Assembly: GCA_023846275.1 (NCBI GenBank)
Contig: CM043875.1
Span: 23,130,593-23,194,592, forward strand
Reading direction: 5' to 3'
Length of the DNA: 64,000 bases
Source of the DNA: Vanilla planifolia
Lineage: Eukaryota; Streptophyta; Magnoliopsida; Asparagales; Orchidaceae
The notes under the pieces were generated by a model that saw only the letters and a program-made list of their open reading frames with translations, had not been told where the DNA came from and did no database searches. This document shows positions 1 to 11,551 of the stretch, piece after piece. Position 1 is the first letter of the stretch; every line of letters starts with the position of its first letter. Position numbers and translations under genes: made by a program.

Positions 1-523
1 TATTCATGAGGTTGTCCATGTTGTCGTAGTTTTTTGAAACATGCTAAAACGTAATTGAGCTCGAAAATCGCTCGCAACAAATTGCACACATTGTTAATAC
101 CTACTTGAACCTCTCGTATGCTACCTGCAGCTATCCATGCTTGCATTACCTACGTAAACCTGATTGTGCTACCTCACCCTTAGCTTGAGCCAGACGTGGG
201 CTCAACACACTCAACCATGCCTGGTTGCACTAAGTCAAGTCAATCTTGAGTTGGACCATGCTAACTATGTTGAATTGGCTCATATAGAGCCAGTTTTGCA
301 TCAAACCGTGCCAAGATGAACCAAATGGGGACAGGATGTGTCAAACCAATATGAGCCAAACCGAATCAAGCTGGACAATGCTGAACTGCATTAAACCATG
401 ACAAATCGAACCATTTTCCCCTAGAACATGCCTACACATCCAGTTTACTCCAAAAGAAAATTTGTTCCAGTCCAATCATTGTTCCTCTATTTTGCCTCAA
501 CAATAAGTTCTTATAGGGAATAC
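1..523. repeat. Diverged direct repeat, left copy
   Basis: This stretch is matched, with many substitutions and small gaps, by 6007-6552 in the same orientation. Shared blocks include the 'gttgcccatgttg' and 'cgtaaacctgat' areas, the 'agtcaatcttgagttg' area and the 'aacatgcct/cttacc' end. The sequence is rich in 'gaacca/aaacca' words and holds no convincing gene. The two copies lie on either side of copia alpha. It is probably part of an older repeat; its left end lies outside the window. Confidence 0.75.
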
Positions 524-1094
524 AATTTTCATAGACTTACACCTAACATTTTCTCCCCTTACAGCTTACTCCATCAGTCCTCCGGATGCCTCCAACACAT
601 AACCCCATTTGCCATACTCTAGCCAAGCTCCTCCATGCCTGCAAGCCCTTTCACCCTCAGTGTCCTTGATTAGTTATGGAAAAAAGCCCGTTAGCCTATC
701 ACCACTATTTGCAACTCCCTTGATAAAGAAACAAAAAAAAATTACCAAAAATAGGAAAAACATAATTACCAAGCATACCTTACCAAAGAACCTGAACAAA
801 TAAGAAAATAGCAACTCCAATTGGGATTTGGTGTCATTCATTTGGTATGATTATAAGAAACCCTCTCCTTTTGACTCAATGAGCATCGAATGCATTAGTT
901 GTCCATCGACCTCTTCTTTGGATAGATCATTTGAAAACCACCCTTTGTGCGAGCTTGATGACTTCATCTCGTCGTTGGAGGTACTTCACAAGTTAGTTTT
1001 GGTTGAGGCTTGTAAGCTTTGTCCCCATTACACTTGAGCTCTCTTACCTCTCACCTGAAAGACCCTTTCTTCTTGTTCTTTGAGTTATCATATC
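524..1094. other. Unassigned sequence before copia alpha
   Basis: No recognisable domain, RNA gene or repeat pair was seen. Two short open stretches (609-803 and 828-1037, plus) have no family resemblance I can identify and are probably chance. The copia alpha LTR starts immediately after it. Confidence 0.5.
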
Positions 1095-1475
1095 TATTGA
1101 TACTGTCTTTAATTTTAAACTTCGAAAATTAAAAATGAAGTATATCTTAAATATGTAATTGAATACAATGGATAGAAAAACTATCGTTAGAAGAAATAAA
1201 TGAATGTATGTTATAAAGACATATTTGTAATTTCATTTTCTTAATGTTTTGCCTTAAGCCTATCTATATATATGTTATATTAGCATAGGGTGTAATAGCC
1301 ATTTTTGAGACATTTTAAGGAAAGCTTTCTTCCTTCTCCAAAACTCTCTTGTAACCTTCAATTATAGTAAATTTCTTTACTTGTGCTTTCCTATGTTTTT
1401 TCTCATTTGGGTTTTCACACAAATCTTTGTGTCATTTAGATTTGGTTTGCTATGATTTGATTTTATTACGTAACA
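1095..1475 (+). repeat. 5' LTR of copia alpha
   Basis: It aligns along its length with 5502-5870: shared 'ttttaaacttc', 'attaaaaatgaagtatatc', 'actatcgtt' and the 'gttttgcc' block. The start dinucleotide appears as TA where the 3' copy has TG; the end is ...taaca. It would carry the promoter and the RNA start of the element. Confidence 0.85.
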
Positions 1476-1478
1476 AAT

Positions 1479-1490
1479 TGGTATCAAAGC
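1479..1490 (+). promoter_or_regulatory. Primer-binding site of copia alpha
   Basis: TGGTATCAAAGC, three bases after the LTR. It is a one-base variant of the plant initiator-Met tRNA site TGGTATCAGAGC that primes minus-strand DNA synthesis. This fixes the element as plus-strand. Confidence 0.85.
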
Positions 1491-1521
1491 TATGTTTATT
1501 GATTCATTGGATTTTTTGTGA

Positions 1522-2340
1522 ATGACAATCATGAAGTACGACATTGAGAAGTTAGATCAGAGTACACGATTTGTTTTGTGGCAAGTCAAGATGCGAGTAA
1601 TTTTAATGCAGTTAGATCTGAACGACTCCTTTCTCAGAATGAAGAAAATGTTGTCAACTCTAACAAAAGAGGAGAAAGAGAGAGAATATCAAAAAGTAAA
1701 AACCCAGATTTAGTTACATTTATCGAATGAGATTATTCAAGAATTCTTGAAAGAAGAGACGACTACAACTTTGTGACTTAGATTAGAGACTCTTTGTATA
1801 AAAAAAAGTTTACTAAACAAACTCCTTCTAAAACAACATTTGTACACGCACCGTCTCACTAAAAACAAAGATATCTAGTCTCATTTAGATGAGTTAAAGA
1901 GAATTATTATAGATTTGGAGTTGTTTGAAGTTAAGTATGATGATGAAGACCTTGCTTTACTTCTATTGTATTCTCTATCTTCTTCTTACACCAATCTAAG
2001 GGACTCAATGCTTTATGGTCGAGATTTGATTTCTCTTGAGGATATTTCATAGGCTTTATTATTAAAAATGCTTGACAAAGATCCGTCAACTTCTGAATTG
2101 CAAAGAGAAGGTTTGATTGTTAGAGGATGGTCAAAGTAAAGAGATTTTTCTAATACAAAGAAAAAAAGAAGATCAAAGTCCAAACACACAAATTTGATTT
2201 GAAACTACTACAAGAAGAAGGGTCACATAAAAGTAGACTACTTTAAACTGAAAAAAAGAATTTAAGAATGGTAATCATAGATCTGAGAAATCAAGAGAAG
2301 CCAGTATGGTTAGTGAGGAAGAATGTATTAGAGATATCAT
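1522..2340 (+). pseudogene. Copia alpha gag (UBN2-type), broken
   Basis: This is the remnant of the capsid-like gag protein. It opens with the copia gag start (Met, 'YDIEKLD', then 'LWQVKMRVILMQLDL' in place of the usual W-x-x-x-M helix) at 1534-1620, and continues in several frames through 'LDELKRIIIDLE' around 1884-1920. The zinc knuckle is at about 2196-2240: the word KKKGHIK survives, but all three cysteine positions are lost (one stop TGA, two Tyr TAC), each one substitution away from a Cys codon. Stops and frameshifts are frequent; it cannot be translated. Confidence 0.75.
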
Positions 2341-2376
2341 ATTTTTATCAGATTTAAGAAATTTCTCAAGTCTAAA

Positions 2377-2598
2377 ATGATTATGGATTCAACTTGCTCT
2401 TTTCATATGACAACAAATAGGGATTGGTTCTCCACTTATGAGCCTGTTACAAATGGAGTTATGCTTATAGGCAATGATGCATCATGTAGGGTTGCTGGTA
2501 TTAGAATTGTCAAGATCAAGATGTTTAATGGATCTGTTTGCACACTTGATGAGATCAGGCACATTCCAAACCCTCCACCTTCTCCGATGTATTGTTAA
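2377..2598 (+). pseudogene. Copia alpha aspartic protease fragment
   Basis: A 73-codon open stretch reads 'MIMDSTCSFHMT' near its start, matching the copia protease motif W-x-x-D-S-G-A/C-x-x-H-M/I with Ser-Thr in place of Ser-Gly. It then runs through 'GNDASCRVAGI' and 'DEIRHIP', the usual flap and pre-integrase linker. The frame ends inside the left arm of a hairpin (2573-2622), so normal downstream coding is replaced by an inverted duplication. Glycine loss at the catalytic triplet and the truncated end argue that it is dead. Confidence 0.8.
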
Positions 2599-2676
2599 CC
2601 TTTGTTATCAAGTGTGCTAAGAGAAATCTTAGCATACTTGACAACAAAGGTTAACAATATATCGAAGAAGGTGGAG
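2573..2676. repeat. Perfectly centred 50-bp-arm hairpin
   Basis: Positions 2573-2622 and 2627-2676 are inverted copies (46 of 50 positions pair by my reading) around the 4-base loop gaaa at 2623-2626. The four mismatches are all transitions. It sits at the protease/integrase junction of copia alpha, where homologous elements have single-copy coding sequence. A template-switch or foldback event is the simplest origin. A transcript through it would form a long hairpin. Confidence 0.9.
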
Positions 2677-2799
2677 CTATAAGAGTTATTCATGGTTTCC
2701 TAGTGATAATGAAAGGGAAGAAGGCTAATAGTAGATTATACAATCTTAAAGGATCTATTATAATAGGAGCAGCAATAGTATCATCCATTTTATATTATA

Positions 2800-3750
2800 A
2801 CATTATGAGGCTATGACATATGCAATTGGACACATGAGTGGGAGAGGTCTAATTAAAATAAGTAAAAGATACCTCTTATCTAGAGATATGATAAGAAAAT
2901 TAGAGTTTTGTGAGTAGTGTACTATGGATAAACATAGAAGAGCAGCTTTCAATTCTAAACAACATAGAACTAAGAGGACCTTAGATTATGTTCATTCAGA
3001 TTTATGGGATCTATCTTAACAGTCATTTAAGATTGGTGCTAGATATATGTTGATTTTTATTGATGATTACTCTAGGAAGATATGAGCTTTCTTTTTGAAA
3101 GAAAAACAAATTATTATTTTTTGGAGTTTTGTTCAATAAAACACACTTATTAAGAAACAAATAACATCATAAAGCATCTTTGAACTAATAATGGGTTGGA
3201 GTTTTATTCAAATGAATTCAATAAATTTTATAAAAAAGACATAGTTAAGCACATAACTTGTACAAAAACTCAACAAAATAATATCTCTGAAAGATATAAT
3301 TGAACCATTTTTGAGAGGGTTAGATGCATGTTATTTATTATAGATCTTTCAAAATTATTCTGGGTAGAAGTATATTCTATAGCCTGTTATTTGATCAATA
3401 TTTCATCTCACACAGCCCTAGACATAAAGATGTCTAAAGAGATTTGGTTATATAAACTTTTTTATTATTCTCTATAAAGTTTTTTATTGTATTTTAACTC
3501 TTATTGTAAAGAAAGAAAATTAGACCCCAGGTCTAAGAAATATGTCTTTTTTGGTTATTCTAGAGAAGGAGGAACAAAAGGTTACAGACTTTGGTGTCAT
3601 TCTAAATCTAAATTGATAATTAATAGAGATGTTATGTTTGATGAATGGTCTATTTTAAATACTTCTAAACGATCTACTATTATTTATGATGATGTTATGA
3701 GTAATAGTCCAGATGGTGTAGAAATTGAGTTTATTCAAATGACTTATTAA
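2800..3750 (+). pseudogene. Copia alpha pre-integrase and integrase
   Basis: This is the remnant of the DDE integrase that inserts the cDNA. The HHCC-like pre-integrase area lies near 2800-2960. The core is recognisable at 3000-3100 ('DLWD', 'GARYML', 'FIDDYSRK') and 3190-3440 (near 'NGLE' and the 'NISERYN' word in place of Q-N-G-V-A-E-R). The C-terminal part is a clean 87-codon open stretch at 3487-3750, with 'KLDPRSKKYVFFGY', 'KGYRLW' and 'NRDVMFDE', typical of copia integrase ends. Several stops lie between these blocks. Confidence 0.85.
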
Positions 3751-3899
3751 AAGATACACATGCTATTAAAGATGATTAGACCTCATAAGAAGGATAATCA
3801 TATAACATTGAAAAGGATTGAGAAAGATGATCAGACCTCCAAAGAGATATACATATACTAATTTGGTTGCATACGCTTTGTTTGTGGCTTAAGACACCA

Positions 3900-5420
3900 A
3901 TTTAAATAGTGAATCTTGTACTTATTCAAATACAACTACTTATGAAAACTCAAGAGATTGGTTATTGGCTATGTAGGAAGAGATCGAGTCCTTACATAAG
4001 AATAAAAACTTGGGATTTGACAAAGCTTCTAGCTGGTAAGAAAGCCATTAAATATAAGTGAGGTGTTTAAGAAAACGTTTGGTATTGAGGAAGACAGGTT
4101 TAAGGCCATCCTTGTAGCAAAGAGATATAGTCAAGTTAAAATTATTGATTTTACTCGATCTTTGCACCTTTGGTGAAACACACATCTATTAGAATTTTTC
4201 TTAGTTTGATTGCTGTGAATGATTTAGAGTTAGAGCAACTAGATATCAAGATTGCTTTTTTATATAAAGATTTGAAAAAAGAGATGTACATAGAGCAACT
4301 TAAAGGTTTTGTTTGTAAAGGTAAATAAGATTATGTATACCGATTAAGAAAGCCTCTGTATGACTTAAAATAGTCTCTTAGATAATGGTACAAAAGATTT
4401 AGTTATTTCATGTTATCTCATTAGTTCTATAAGAATAATTTTGATAGTTGTGTATACTTGAAGAACTTGTAGATAATTCTTTCCTGTACTTGTTGCTCTA
4501 TAAGGATGACATGCTTATTGTAGTAAAGATCAAGACTCATATAAAGAGCATAAAAGGATTTCTTAGACAAGAGTTTGACATGAAAAACTTAAGGGTAATA
4601 AGAAAGATACTTAGGATGGAGATCAAGAAAGATAGTAAGGAAAAGAGACTTCTTTTATCTCAAAGCAACTACATTAGGAAGGTGCTTTAGAGATTTAGGA
4701 TGAAAGAAGCTAAACCTATTTCTATACCTTTAGCCACTCATTTCAAATTGTTTAGAAATCTTTATCTAAACATTAAGGAGGAGATAGAATATATGCAATA
4801 TGTTCCTTATATGAATGCTGTTGGTAGTTTGATATATGCGATGGTTTGCACTCGTTCTGATTTAGCATATGCTATTAGTGTTGTCAATAAGTACATAGTT
4901 GATCTAAGCAAGTAGCACTCAGAGCTTGTTAAGTGGATTTTGAGATATTTATGTGACATTATTGACATCTATCTATATTTTGAAGGAAACCTTTTAGGAC
5001 TTAAAAGTTATGTTAACTTAGAGTATAGAGGTGGCTATAATAAAAGGTCTCTTATAGGATATGTCTTTACTCTTGAGGGTTGTGTTGTTAGTTAGAGATC
5101 AGTTTTATAAAATATAATTGTACTGTCCACTACAAGGATGGAGTATATGACAATCATTGATGCTTGGAAAGAAACTATCTTATTACGAGGTCTATTTTGA
5201 GAGTTGAATGATCACTATATTTTATGACAATCAGAGTGCTGTATGCTTGTCCAAAGATCAAATGTTTAACGAGAGAACAAAATATATTGATATGAAGTAC
5301 CACTTTACTCATAATAGGATGGAGGCTACAGATGTAGCTATTTAGAAAATTAGCACTCAGACATGATGACAAAGGTGCTTCTAATAGCCAAGTTCAAACT
5401 TGTTGAACTTGGTTAATGTT
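3900..5420 (+). pseudogene. Copia alpha reverse transcriptase-RNase H
   Basis: The RT starts around 3940 ('W..AM*EEIESL'). The catalytic loop is at 4490-4520, where the open stretch 4448-4690 reads YKDDMLIV: the two Asp remain and the usual Val before them is Lys. The following 'MKNLRVIRKIL' and 'LSQSNYIRKVL' are conserved copia words. A second open piece (4700-4915) holds 'YMNAVGSLIYAMVCTRSDLAYAISVV', written here only in part as the RSDLAYA motif. RNase H follows at 5000-5420 ('GYVFTLEG', 'LSTT', 'EYM', 'DMKYHF'). Stop codons such as TAG for Trp or Gln separate the blocks. Confidence 0.85.
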
Positions 5421-5501
5421 GTGTGATTCATGAAGACATCTTTTGGAGAACTGAGCTTGCTTCAGTTGATTTTAATTCAAAAAAAATTCAAGGTGAAGAT
5501 T

Positions 5502-5870
5502 TGTTGATATTGCCTTAAATTTTAAACTTCAAAAATTAAAAATGAAGTATATCATAAATATGCAATCAAATATGATGGATATGATAACTATCGTTGGAAG
5601 AAATAAAGGAAGGTAAGTTATAAGGATATATTTGTAATTTTATTTTTTTAACGTTTTGCCCTAAGCCCATCTATTTATATGTTATGTTGTGTGATGGTTT
5701 AGTAGTTATTTTTGGGTCATTTAAGGGCAACTTTCTTCCTCCTCTAAACTCTCTTAATTATAGTGAATTTTTTTGCTCGTGCTCTCCTATGGGTTTTTCT
5801 ATTTAGGGTTTTCATGTAAATCTCTGTCATTTAGATTTGAATTATTGTGATTTCATCTAATTCAATAACA
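5502..5870 (+). repeat. 3' LTR of copia alpha
   Basis: This is the partner of 1095-1475. It starts TGttgata after 'caaggtgaagatt', which occupies the polypurine-tract position of copia elements, and ends ...aataaca. The inner edge is supported by loss of homology upstream. Confidence 0.85.
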
Positions 5871-6006
5871 CCTCTTCTCCTCTTGAAGCAACCTCATATG
5901 CTCAACTCTCCTCCCAAAGGTCACTACTTATTAAGCTTCAAAAACTTTTTCTTTTCTTATTGTTAATGCATGCTACTTGCACCATTGTCTGAGAGATCCA
6001 CCCATG

Positions 6007-6552
6007 ATTCAAGAGGTTGCCCATGTTGCCTTAGTTTTTTGAAATGTTCTTGAATGTACTTGAGCTCAAAAACAACTTGCAACAAATGACACACATTGCT
6101 AATTCTTACTTGTACCTCTTATGAGCTTCTTATGACTACTCACACCTGTAATTCCCACGTAAACCTGATGCCTACATCATTCATCCTTGATTGTGCCACT
6201 TCACCCCTAGCTCGAGCTAGACCTAGGTTCAACACACACCCACTCTTATCTAATTGCATTAAGTTGAGTCAATCTTGAGTTGAACCATGCTGATTATGTT
6301 GAACTGGCTCACATAGAGGCAGTCCTATGCCAAATTGAAACATGATGTGTCAAATCATGGTAGGATGTGCTAGATCATTTTGAACCAAATTGAATCAAGT
6401 CAAACAATGTTGATCTGTATTAAATCGTGCCAAGTTAAACCATTTTGTCTTAGAACATGCTTACCATCTAGTTTACACCTATAACAAAGTTTGCACCAAT
6501 ACAATAGTTCTTTCTCAATTTTATTTCAATAATAAGTCCTTAAAGGGTTTGA
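6007..6552. repeat. Diverged direct repeat, right copy
   Basis: This matches 1-523 in the same orientation with about 25-30% visible differences and an extra ~25 bp near 6120-6170. Homology stops at 'aataagtccttaaaggg'. A short open stretch at 6096-6278 is not conserved in the left copy and is not a gene. The 5871-6006 spacer before it has no recognised feature. Confidence 0.75.
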
Positions 6553-9500
6553 TGAGGTACTCTAAAATACATTATTGCTTACAAAATCAACTTTATATTT
6601 TTCTTAAGTAAGTTTTTGTTTAAATTCTCAAAATATTTTTTATGTATCAATACCCAACCTCACCTACATTATTGCCCTAATAACATCTATCCTATCTCCT
6701 TATCAAACAATAGATAATCTTGTTCTTAGCATCATTGGTCATAGGCTCATCTTCCCTACAGTCGTAGCTCCTTTAGGTCTCGTTCACCACTTATCAACTT
6801 GAGCACTCTTACCTTGCCATAGCAAATATGCCTTGATGGCTTTCTCTTGATCAAACCTCTGTCACATTGTCACCTTAATCTTTCATCCATTGGTGCAGTT
6901 AATCACTATAATTTGTGGAAGATCACAAAGTTGACTTGAACATTTTTTAAAATATCCAAAATGTCACTATGGGACAAAATAACAAAAAGTTTTCTTGGGT
7001 GATGAATCAAATCAAACCAAGGTGATTTGTTATTAACCTCTAAATCTTTTTCAAGGAGATAAGTATGGTTTTTGAAAAATCTTAATGACCTAAATTCTTT
7101 AAAATTATCAAGTTGATACTAAAAGTATAAAATTATCAAAATATCTCTAAAAGATTAATTAAGCTTAAATCAAAGTAAATGAGTTACTAATTATCCATAT
7201 GCATTCCAAAACATCTATGTAGTCGTGGGCTATAATACGAATCATCAAAATTCCCAAAATCGTTAGTTTGTCACTTATATTGCAACATTATCAAAATGTC
7301 TTTTAGAGAAGAAAAATAATGCAAACTGAGTCAAATTAATCTCCAAAAGCTAAAGCATTCTTTAAGTTTATTAGATTATCAAAATAGTTGTTTTAGGAAA
7401 ATCATGTCTAAGTTGAGCCAAATTGGTCTCAAAAGCTCTCTAAATCATATGAAAAATTTAGAGGAATTTTTGTGAACCTTTTTGACCTTGGAATTTTGTC
7501 AAAATTACCAAAATGTCTCAAAACTACAATAACACAGATATCTTTATTGAGTATAGAAACTACTCAAGTTATTCTTAATGTCTTGAAAATATTTTCAAGG
7601 ACGTGTGAAGTCAACTTTCATTTTGTAAAGTCTTTTAAGTATTTCTAAATTCCTAACAACCTTTAGTTATCAATTAACTCCTTTAGGTATGAAAATTGGT
7701 GACATTTTTCATGGGTCTCTAAAATCAACCTAGAGGTCGATTCAAGTTTCTAAATGGTATCTCCTTAGCCTTTAAATTCTTTAGAAAATGACTTAACAAC
7801 CCTATTCAACCAAAATAAATAAACATCTTTGAGATTGCTGAACATTAAAGAATATGCTTAATCTTTCTAAATCCTTTCAAATGACTATAATAAAGCTAAT
7901 AAATGTAATGTTGAACTTTATTATCCTTTAAAGCTTCCCAAAGTTACTAAGTTGTCTATAGCTCTTTTTAAATCTAAATAGCTTTAACAAATTCTTAAAA
8001 CCTAAATGACCCATTTACGTTCAAAAATTCAAATCTAAATGTGTTAGTGGCCTCTCCAAATTTATATCCAATTCCAACCTAGCAGAGCCTATAAAATTAT
8101 AAAGTGAAATCCTACAAACTACTAACCCTGGTTAAAGTACATATCTTGGCTTAATCTTTAAGTGAGCTTGACGTCCCAATCATATCTTGAAGCTAAATTA
8201 TTCTTTGGGCATGTTAGACTATACTTATCGTAGATAGGATTCCTCATACACCTTTATTCAATGTTTAAGTGTTCTTGGTTTTATTATTTCATTTTGAATT
8301 CAATTCAAACTTTAGACATGTTTAATAATTCTAATCTAGTCTATTTTTGCCACATAAACTTAAATACATCCTCAAATGTTCTTGACCTCATTGTCATAAT
8401 AAGTTAGCCTCCCAATTAAGTGTTCTGTACCTTCGATCACATTAATTTAACCTAGGGTTCTCCTTTTTTAACATCCCAAAGGTACAAATACTATTTAATA
8501 AATTTTTTAAAGATGAAATTCATTATCTAAAAATAAAATTACTTAAATCTATCATTGGATGATGGATTAGAGCTAAAAGAGGAAGGATATGTGACATTTT
8601 AATTGAAGGTAGTTAATTCAATTATAAAATGATTATATGAAAATTTATGATTTTTTTGTAAATTATTATCATTTTCTAAAAAATTCATACAATTTTATAG
8701 ATAAAGGTTATGAGTCCTAAGAAGGAGAAAAATGTTAAATATAGACTTTAAAATTATTGAGATACTATGAAACAAATTTTATAAAATTTAGATTTGAATC
8801 GATCATAAAATAAAATGAAGAGTCAAAGTTATAAAAAAAACATTATTATAAATATTTTAATAGAAGAAGCTTTAAATTATTAGATGATGTTAAAAAAATG
8901 GAAATAACTTATTTTAATTGAAGTCTAATAATATAATATATGTAAAAATTTAACGTATCTAAGAAGCCATACTTATTAAAATAGATATTATTTATATAAT
9001 TTTTTTAGAGAAGAAAAATTATTAAAAATATTAAATAATATCAAGAAATTATAAAAATTTTAAGGATGTGAGAATTTTATGAATTATTTATTCTAAAATT
9101 TATTAGAGATTTTTTTGGAAGTTAGTTAAACCAAAAATTTTTATAAATTAAATTAAACTAAAGTGTTAAAAAAGTAATAATGATCAATTTTAAATATGCT
9201 TGATTAACACTAATGTCCATTTAACCTAAAATGCTCGAAGTATCATTTCTTATGAGAGAAATGGCACAAAATATGAAAGAAATGTTAAGAAAGGTGTAAC
9301 CTTTACTCCATTGATATTTAGCACATTGAGGTAGATTGGATCAATGATTTAGAAGATTTAAGAAAACCAAACTAATGGGAATGACTAAGGATTGCAAGAA
9401 TAGAAAAATTAGGGGTCATTTAAAAGGTCCTTCATTTGAACCAAGGAAACACTTTAGCAATCTAGAGGGATGTTTGATAATGGAATTCATCATTAAAGGC

Positions 9501-9674
9501 TTGGGAATGTAGAATAAAATGACTTATCTTGTAAATGTATAATGCTTGGCCATGACAGATAGTGGTATTATTCAATCCATATTAAAGAAAAAATTAAAAA
9601 AATTATTTAAACATTTCTTGTGAAGGCATAATCAATCAATTATTCATTAATACATCGTCTAAGTTATCTAGATA
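6553..9674. other. AT-rich intergenic or decayed LTR sequence
   Basis: No open stretch with family resemblance was found on either strand. Repeated short phrases such as 'aaaattatcaaaatgtct' (7100-7520) resemble the wording of old plant LTRs, but I found no partner copy in the window. 8600-9200 is extremely AT-rich. Nothing else is called. Confidence 0.45.
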
Positions 9675-11537
9675 GCCATAAATAACTAAATAATATAATA
9701 CAATAAGTGCAAAGAATAATAATGCTATAAACTAAATAACAAATACTATAAATAAGAAAGAACAATTATATTAATTTTTAAAAAATAATAAAAAAGGACT
9801 CATTTGTTTGAATTTGTATTTTCTTTTACTTATGCCTCTTTTTCTCTATTTATTTATTTGATTTCTTTTTTCTCAAGTCATTTCGTAACTTAATTTGGGC
9901 CATGTTCTTCTTTAACTATTATCCCTACTCATATATCATATAATATCTATATCAATACTATAAAAGATTTTTAATGGTTAAGCATCTACTTATAGGCATA
10001 TTTATTAGTCAGTATCATATAATTATCACCAGCCCCTAGAAATCACACCCAGCCATTCTATATCCCAATGATAAGCTAGTGATAGTTTTTGGCATAAGCC
10101 ACACACCCATATCCATCCACCCCACTAGTCCAAAGACAACTATTGATAACCCTCTAAAAGGCCAGTTATCACATTATCTGGCATTCTCTTATGTTATACT
10201 ATTGTCTATGACTTAACTAGTTATCTTGCAAAGAATACTAGTAGTAAAGTATAGCATGGTCCTAGATACCACACTTGAGTTAAAGAATAATATCACAAAA
10301 GAGAATATTTCTTATTATTTTATCATTTTCATGAAATATGTCATTCTTATGTAATATTTCACTTAAATAATTATATATTTCTCAATTACTTTCATATCCC
10401 TTTTCTTTCAATTTTATACTCAAATAAATTTTGATTATTTATCAACAATAAGTCACAAAGATCTTATGATTCAAATTCAAATGTATGAAAAGATTTAATG
10501 TCATGATCATAAACAAAAAATATTACTTTATTACAACATGCTTAAGCAATAATAATAAATAATAATATTTTATCATAATTAATTGATTTGCCCACCTCAT
10601 CTATGTGCTTGAAATTTATCTTCTAAATTGATTTGCTCTTTCAATCATACACATCAAGAATATATCAAATTATATTTTTTTCAGTTACCTATATTATTTC
10701 ATAATTAAAATAATGTACACTTTAATCATAATATGCTTACATCTAATGCTACTTATTAAGTATTTATACATTTAAAACAATTTAATTTAAAATAAAAATA
10801 ATAATAAGGATTAATATTTCAATTCTTTTCTTACTTAACTTCTCCTTTGCATTTTTATAGTTACAATTAAAAGTTCTTAATTGTTTAATTTCATTAAATT
10901 TCTTTCTTGCTTCCACAACCACAAAAATGGCTCAAATTCTTTAAAATCTCTTGATTTTAGCCGTAATATCTTACAACCTTAATTGGATTCCAATAAAAAT
11001 TAATGCATTCACCTCAATTTTGTCTATCATGGTGAGCAACCATGCATAAATTAGGGCAACTTCAAAATTTACTAATAAACAAAAGGAAATATTTAATCTA
11101 CTAGAAATTGAAGTCTCATCATCGATTTATCAAAAAGGGTTTTCCATTGGCTGTTCTTGGTTTCCATCCTGTCAATGAAATCTCTAATAGTAGGGTTGTA
11201 AGGAAGCAATAAATCAAAGAGGAAGCCTTCTTACTCTAATCAAAGACTGTTCCCAAGATTAGAAGCTTCTTATGTGAGAAGGAGAGGGATTAGGGTTCAC
11301 AGACACTGATGATAGGAAAGGGAAACGGAATTTCAAGTTTCTGCATTGGTAAAATATGTATATATATAATATTTAATTATAATATATACTAATTAAATAT
11401 ATAATAACTTCAAAAATTTGTATAAATTTCAACCGAACTTCGAGTGACTTGAAATGAACATTGTTAGGATCATCTCAGAATCTTTATTCTAAAGTATTTT
11501 CACTATAAAATTTTGAAATACGTTTTTATGGTAATCA
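9675..11537 (-). repeat. 3' LTR of gypsy A, outer end lost
   Basis: It aligns with 22800-24681 in the same orientation: 'aataatataata', the 'ccaaagacaact' / 'gataa.cctctaa.aggcca' block (10130-10180 versus 23254-23300), 'tcacaaccacaaaaat' and the 'tgcattggta' TA tract. The ~540 bp next to the primer site in the other copy (22260-22800) are absent here, so the LTR is truncated. The inner end is at gtaatca (11537), directly next to RNase H coding. Confidence 0.8.
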
Positions 11538-11551
11538 TTTTTATAAATTAT

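Larger units (their letters stand above)
1095..5870 (+). mobile_element. Degenerate Ty1/copia retrotransposon alpha
   Basis: This is a nearly full-length but inactive LTR retrotransposon of about 4.8 kb. It has two LTRs (1095-1475 and 5502-5870) of similar length, an initiator-Met-type primer-binding site at 1479-1490, and the copia order gag, protease, integrase, reverse transcriptase, RNase H on the plus strand. All coding parts carry stops and frameshifts, many explained by C-to-T or G-to-A changes. The LTRs differ at many positions (by eye roughly a fifth), so insertion is old. No clear 5-bp target-site duplication was found. The family resembles Tork/TAR-type copia elements by its integrase and RT wording, but that lineage call is inference. 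Confidence 0.9.
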
